A stretch of DNA of 42,296 nucleotides from Actinomycetota bacterium (GTDB taxonomy: Bacteria > Actinomycetota > Thermoleophilia > Solirubrobacterales > 70-9), in the NCBI GenBank assembly GCA_005885405.1, contig VAYN01000024.1, forward strand, positions 1 through 42,296, in the 5' to 3' direction. Shown here one piece after another: positions 38,875 to 42,296 of the stretch. How positions within the stretch are numbered: the first letter of the stretch is position 1; the number at the start of each line of letters is the position of its first letter. The notes beneath the pieces are model-generated. The model worked only from the letters and a program-made list of their open reading frames with translations, ran no database searches and was not told the origin of the DNA. A program made the translations under genes and the position numbers.

Positions 38875-39659
38875 CCATGCGCAGGCTCGCCGTCCTCCTT
38901 CTCACCGCTTTCACCGCAGCTCTCACCCTCACTTCAACCGCAGGGGCCCATTGGCACCCGAAGCCGACGACCGCCGCCTGGCAGTGGCAGCTGCAGGGCA
39001 AGATTGACCTCGCGATCGAAGCCGACGTCTACGAGGTTGACGGCTTCGAAGTTCCCGCCAAGACCGTTTCCGCGCTGCACCGCAAGGGACGGCGGGCGAT
39101 CTGTTACCTCGACGTCGGCTCCTGGGAGAGCTACCGTCCGGACGCCGACCGCTTCCCCGAGTCCGTCCTCGGCCGCGCCTACGCCGGCTACCCCGACGAG
39201 CGCTGGCTCGACATCCGCCGCATCGACATCCTCGCCCCGATCCTCCGCAGCCGCTTTGACCGCTGCCGGCGCAAGGGGTTCGACGCGATCGAGCCCGACA
39301 ACATCGCCGGCTACGAAAACAAGACCGGGTTCCCTCTCACCGCCCCCGATCAGCTGCGGTTCAACCGCTGGGTCGCCCGCGAAGTCCACCGGCGGGGGAT
39401 GGCGGTGGCGCTGAAGAACGACCCCGAGCAGGTCGGGCAGCTGGTCGGCCGCTTCGACTTCGCCATCGTCGAGGAATGCTTCGCCTACGAGGAGTGCGGC
39501 AAGTTCAGCCCCTTCGTCGGCGCGGGCAAAGCGGTCTTTGTCGCCGAATACAGCGAACCGCTGGCGGCGATCTGCGACCAGGCCGAACGCCTGCGCTTCA
39601 GCGTCATCCATAAGGATTACGACCTCTTCGCCCGCCCGTGGGAACCCTGCTTCCCGTAG
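38871..39659 (+). CDS. secreted GH114 endo-alpha-1,4-polygalactosaminidase
   Basis: 262 residues from the GTG at 38871 (an ATG at 38877 is an equally good start). Signal peptide: RR, then the hydrophobic LAVLLLTAFTAALTLTSTAGA with a likely AxA-type cleavage near residue 26. The catalytic domain is a TIM-barrel of family GH114: WQWQLQGKID, YLDVGSWESYRPD (Asp81), GFDAIEPDN (Asp138, Glu141), VALKNDPEQVGQLV, FAIVEECFAYEECGKF. Family members cleave galactosaminogalactan-type polymers. Coupled to the preceding membrane protein, it suggests surface polysaccharide turnover (inference). Confidence 0.88.
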   Translation: MTMRRLAVLLLTAFTAALTLTSTAGAHWHPKPTTAAWQWQLQGKIDLAIEADVYEVDGFEVPAKTVSALHRKGRRAICYLDVGSWESYRPDADRFPESVLGRAYAGYPDERWLDIRRIDILAPILRSRFDRCRRKGFDAIEPDNIAGYENKTGFPLTAPDQLRFNRWVAREVHRRGMAVALKNDPEQVGQLVGRFDFAIVEECFAYEECGKFSPFVGAGKAVFVAEYSEPLAAICDQAERLRFSVIHKDYDLFARPWEPCFP

Positions 39660-39663
39660 GCGG

Positions 39664-40446
39664 CTAGCCGCGCTCGACCGCCTCGACCGCGGCGTGGGTC
39701 TCGGCGGCCAGATCCGGATCCCCGAGCTCGACTGCCGGCGGCAGCTCGACGTGGAGATCGTCGGAGGGGTCGATTCGTACCCGCAGCTCGCCGCTGCGGG
39801 AGTCGAGCACGTGGCCGCCGCGGCTGCGATCAGCGCTGATGAAATGGAGGTGGTAGCCACCGACCTCGATCCCCTCTGCGTAGCTGGGGAAGCGGAAGCC
39901 GAGCATCGTCCCCTCTACGTCGGTGAGCTCGAAGACGTGCTGCTCGCCGACGACTTCGGTCAGCGGTCGGTAGGGCGGCTCCTGCCGCGGCACCGAGCGG
40001 GCGCGGACGAGAGGAAAGCAGCCGTCGAGGCGGATCGCGCAGGACGAGGCGGCGACCGGGACGAGCTCGTCGAGGCAGACAAGCAGATCCTCGTGCGAGC
40101 GCTCACTCGCCGGCAGGCGCTCGCCGATCGTCGCCTGGAAACGGGTTACGACCGCGAACGGGGTCCGCTCGCCGGGGTCGACGGGGTGGATCCTTCCCTC
40201 GACGTCGGCGCGGAAGAACTCGCCGTCGAGCGCAACCATCTCGCCGTCGAGGTGGTTCAGAGTCCCTAAGCCGAGGTCGCCGTGCTGGCCGAGCTCGGCG
40301 AAGGTGAGGTCGCCCTCAAACGCCCCCTCGAGCAGCGCCCCGATCGTCGAGGCCTGGAAGAGGACGTGCGGCTCGCGCTCCCGGTGCAGGTCGGCGCGCC
40401 GCATCGACTCGACGTGCAGCGATCGGATCCAGCGCTCGTCCAGCAT
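39664..40446 (-). CDS. budA: alpha-acetolactate decarboxylase
   Basis: 260 residues from the ATG at 40446; an ATG at 40494 would leave only 14 bases to the divergent ABC gene, so the shorter form is preferred. Family signatures: VLFQASTIGALLEGAFEGDLTFAELGQHGDLGLGTLNHLDGEMVALDGEFF (~28-78, split by eye) and GYHLHFISADRSRGGHVLD with the zinc histidines His199, His201 and His212, matching the 2- and 11-residue spacing of the Brevibacillus enzyme. It decarboxylates acetolactate to acetoin. No acetolactate synthase or acetoin reductase is adjacent, so it may work with the branched-chain amino acid pathway. It converges on the GH114 gene. Confidence 0.92.
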   Translation of the reverse strand: MLDERWIRSLHVESMRRADLHREREPHVLFQASTIGALLEGAFEGDLTFAELGQHGDLGLGTLNHLDGEMVALDGEFFRADVEGRIHPVDPGERTPFAVVTRFQATIGERLPASERSHEDLLVCLDELVPVAASSCAIRLDGCFPLVRARSVPRQEPPYRPLTEVVGEQHVFELTDVEGTMLGFRFPSYAEGIEVGGYHLHFISADRSRGGHVLDSRSGELRVRIDPSDDLHVELPPAVELGDPDLAAETHAAVEAVERG

Positions 40447-40508
40447 CGGCGGCAGTCTGCCATTCCCCCGGGATGTGCCAAAAGGTCCGCTCATGAAACC
40501 ATCAGGCC

Positions 40509-41399
40509 ATGGCGGCTATCGAGCTGAGAAACGTGGTCAAGACCTTCGGGCCGATCACCGCGGTCGACGGACTTGACCTCAACGTCCCGGAAGGGATCTG
40601 TCTCGGGCTGCTGGGCCCGAACGGGGCCGGCAAGTCGACGACGATGCGGCTCCTCACCGGGCAGGCGGTCGCTGACTCGGGTGACCTCCACGTCCTCGGG
40701 CACGAGCTGCCCGCCCAGTCGAAGCCCGCCCGCGCGGAAATGGGCGTCGTTCCCCAACTCGACAACCTCGACGTCGACGTTACGGTCGAAGACAACCTCG
40801 CCGTCTATGCCCGGCTGTACCGGGTCAAGGACGTCGGCGCGGCCGTCGACCGCTGCCTCGACCTCGCTCGCCTCCGAGACCGACGGCGCGACGCGGTCGA
40901 CAAACTCTCCGGCGGCATGCGACGGCGCCTGCTGCTCGCCCGCGGGCTCGTCCACGAACCTCGACTCGTCCTCCTCGACGAGCCGACGGTCGGCCTCGAC
41001 CCCCAGATCCGGACCGAGCTCTGGACGCTGATCGGCGACCTCAAATCACGGGGGACGACGATCCTGATGTCGACCCACTACATCGAGGAGGCCGAGCGCT
41101 TGGCCGACGAGGTCGCCGTCATGCACCGCGGCAAGATCATCAGCCGCGGCCGGCCCGCCGACCTGATCTCCGAGCACGCCGGCCGCCAGACCGCCGAGGT
41201 CTACGCGCCGCCGCAGCGCCTGACCGAGTTGCGCGTCAGCGCCGAGGCGGCCGGGCTGAAGGTGCGGCCGGCGGGGCCGGCGATCGCGATCGTCGGCTCC
41301 GAGCAGGCGCGCGACGGCGCCGTCCCCGAGGACGCGGTCGTGCGAGCGGCAACGCTCGAGGACGTCTTCGTGCTGCTGACCGGCGAGGAGGCCGAGTGA
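40509..41399 (+). CDS. ABC transporter ATP-binding protein (DrrA/NodI type)
   Basis: 296 residues. Walker A GPNGAGKST at 36-44, Q-loop around Gln83 (VVPQLDNLD), signature LSGGM at 133-137, Walker B LVLLDEPT at 153-160, D-loop GLDP and switch His190. A C-terminal domain of ~80 residues (from ~215) is typical of DrrA/NodI exporters. It energises the permease encoded just downstream; the stop overlaps that ATG (TGATG). Substrate unknown: antibiotic-like or lipid/oligosaccharide export are the usual roles. Confidence 0.96.
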   Translation: MAAIELRNVVKTFGPITAVDGLDLNVPEGICLGLLGPNGAGKSTTMRLLTGQAVADSGDLHVLGHELPAQSKPARAEMGVVPQLDNLDVDVTVEDNLAVYARLYRVKDVGAAVDRCLDLARLRDRRRDAVDKLSGGMRRRLLLARGLVHEPRLVLLDEPTVGLDPQIRTELWTLIGDLKSRGTTILMSTHYIEEAERLADEVAVMHRGKIISRGRPADLISEHAGRQTAEVYAPPQRLTELRVSAEAAGLKVRPAGPAIAIVGSEQARDGAVPEDAVVRAATLEDVFVLLTGEEAE

Positions 41400-42181
41400 T
41401 GGAGGCCTCGACCCAGGCCCAGTCGCGCGGGCGGACGATGCGGCGGCTGGAACCAGCGGCGATCGCCGGGGTGATGAGCCGCGAGGTTGCCAACTTCCGC
41501 ACCTACTGGAAGGGGACCACCTTCTCCAGCGTGCTCGAACCGCTGGTCTACCTGCTGGCCTTCGGGCTCGGCCTCAGCGCCACCCTGGTCGACGAAGTCA
41601 ACGGCATCCCCTACATCCAGTTCGTCGGCACCGGCATGGTGGCGACCGCGGTGATCTTCTCCAGCGCCCTGCCGGCGATGTTCGGCACCTTCGTCAAGCA
41701 CCGCTTCCAGAACACCTACGAAGCGATCCTGGCGGCACCGGTCGACGTCGAAGAGCTGGTCAGCGCCGAGATGCTCTGGATCGGCACCCGCTCGGTCGTC
41801 ACCTTCTTCTGGGGGCTCGACCCCGAGCCCGGGATGCTGCTGACCCCCCTCTTCGCCTTCGTCACCGCGCTCGGCTTCGCCGGCTTCGGGGTGGCGATGG
41901 CGGCGACCGTCGCCAAGATCGACCAGTTCAACTACGTGACGGCGCTGTTCGTGACGCCCCTCTTCCTCGTCGCCGGCACCTTCTTCCCGATCGAAGGCCT
42001 GCCCGAGGGGTTCCAGATCGTCGCGCAGGTCAACCCCCTGCACCAGCTGGTCGAACTGGTCCGCGGCGGCGCCTTCGGGTTCGAGTGGCAGGACCTGCTG
42101 CGCTTCGCCTTCCTCGTCGTCTTCGCCGTCGCGACCTGGCGCGTCGCGATCCACCAGATGCGCAAGCGCCTGATCGATTAG
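41399..42181 (+). CDS. ABC-2-type permease (DrrB/NodJ type)
   Basis: About 260 residues from the ATG at 41399. Typical order: REVANFRTYWKGTTFSSVLEPLVYLLAFGLG (TM1), IPYIQFVGTGMVATAVIFSSALPAMFGTFV (TM2), then AAPVDVEELVSAE, TM3-TM4, the ALFVTPLFLVAGTFFPIEGLPEG motif, and a last TM with MRKRLID at the end. The stretch LWIGTRSVVTFFWGLDPEPGMLL is short: in remembered homologues about 8 more hydrophobic residues lie between the arginine and GLDPxPG, so TM3 may be truncated by an in-frame deletion. It pairs with the ATPase upstream as a two-gene exporter. Confidence 0.88.
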   Translation: MEASTQAQSRGRTMRRLEPAAIAGVMSREVANFRTYWKGTTFSSVLEPLVYLLAFGLGLSATLVDEVNGIPYIQFVGTGMVATAVIFSSALPAMFGTFVKHRFQNTYEAILAAPVDVEELVSAEMLWIGTRSVVTFFWGLDPEPGMLLTPLFAFVTALGFAGFGVAMAATVAKIDQFNYVTALFVTPLFLVAGTFFPIEGLPEGFQIVAQVNPLHQLVELVRGGAFGFEWQDLLRFAFLVVFAVATWRVAIHQMRKRLID

Positions 42182-42241
42182 CGACGTATATGGACCGTGC
42201 ACCCGCCTTCGAAACGAGGTCACCGGGCGTGTCCGTCGCTT

Positions 42242-42296
42242 TAGGCTCAGGTCGGGCTCGCCTGCGGCACCCGCGGCATCCGCTTAAGGCTGCTTC
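42242..42296 (-). ncRNA. ffs: signal recognition particle RNA, 3' part, cut by window edge
   Basis: Read on the minus strand from the right edge, the sequence is GAAGCAGCC, then TTAAGCGGATG, CGCGGGTGCCG and a GC stem. This is the order seen in the 3' half of bacterial SRP RNA (GGAAGCAGCC ... AAG ... GAUG ... CGUGUGCCGG). The apical loop and 5' strand lie beyond 42296. The 3' end is estimated. SRP RNA next to the dnaX-ybaB-recR cluster is a common bacterial neighbourhood, though here 5 kb intervene. Confidence 0.72.

Overview
The window is uniformly G+C-rich, tightly packed bacterial chromosome. Gene content points to an actinobacterium, most plausibly class Thermoleophilia (Solirubrobacterales or Gaiellales type); this is an inference from gene families and composition, not a database match. 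Supporting points are the anchorless-looking succinate dehydrogenase with a CCG-domain third subunit, the TAnnnT-type leaderless promoter, frequent GTG/TTG starts and the Lon/Hsp20, DnaX/YbaB/RecR and LysC/Asd modules. No insertion sequence, prophage, CRISPR array or tRNA is visible, and no gene-free stretch exceeds 300 bases.

Left third (1-14.6 kb): the end of an SCP2-domain protein; an amidase and an MMPL/RND exporter in one minus-strand unit; a CorA-type metal transporter gene that is broken by a short internal deletion; a TetR regulator; a 102-bp long-palindrome element; a small membrane protein; then a minus-strand run Hsp20 > Lon > GT-C glycosyltransferase with overlapping stops and starts, preceded by a 63-residue Cys-rich protein. 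A fatty-acid-hydroxylase-type desaturase and an AT-hook/winged-helix protein follow on the plus strand, closed by a clear bidirectional terminator facing malate dehydrogenase and NADP-isocitrate dehydrogenase.

Middle (14.7-29.6 kb): a short candidate leader ORF and an orphan 164-residue protein converge on a 743-residue protein that looks like a duplicated phosphoribosyltransferase fold with paired zinc knuckles; this is the least familiar gene here. Then come an AidB-like acyl-CoA dehydrogenase, a site-2 protease with CBS domains, an M28 peptidase with membrane segments, and sdhA-sdhB plus a CCG-domain subunit gene that is also broken by a short deletion. A CPA2 antiporter and the lysine/threonine-branch pair lysC-asd follow.

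Right third (29.7-42.3 kb): a PadR regulator translationally coupled to a second MMPL exporter and an NTF2-like protein; a MerR-family regulator with a degenerate B12-like domain; a GGDEF protein without the GGDEF residues; dnaX-ybaB-recR; a GT-C membrane protein coupled to a GH114 glycosidase; acetolactate decarboxylase; a DrrAB/NodIJ-type ABC exporter; and the 3' part of an SRP RNA running off the right edge.

Three loci (corA, the third sdh subunit, possibly the ABC permease) lack roughly 8 to 25 codons internally. Two are frame-disrupting. Either this genome has small decay deletions or the assembly lost short stretches; this needs to be settled before the genes are called dead.
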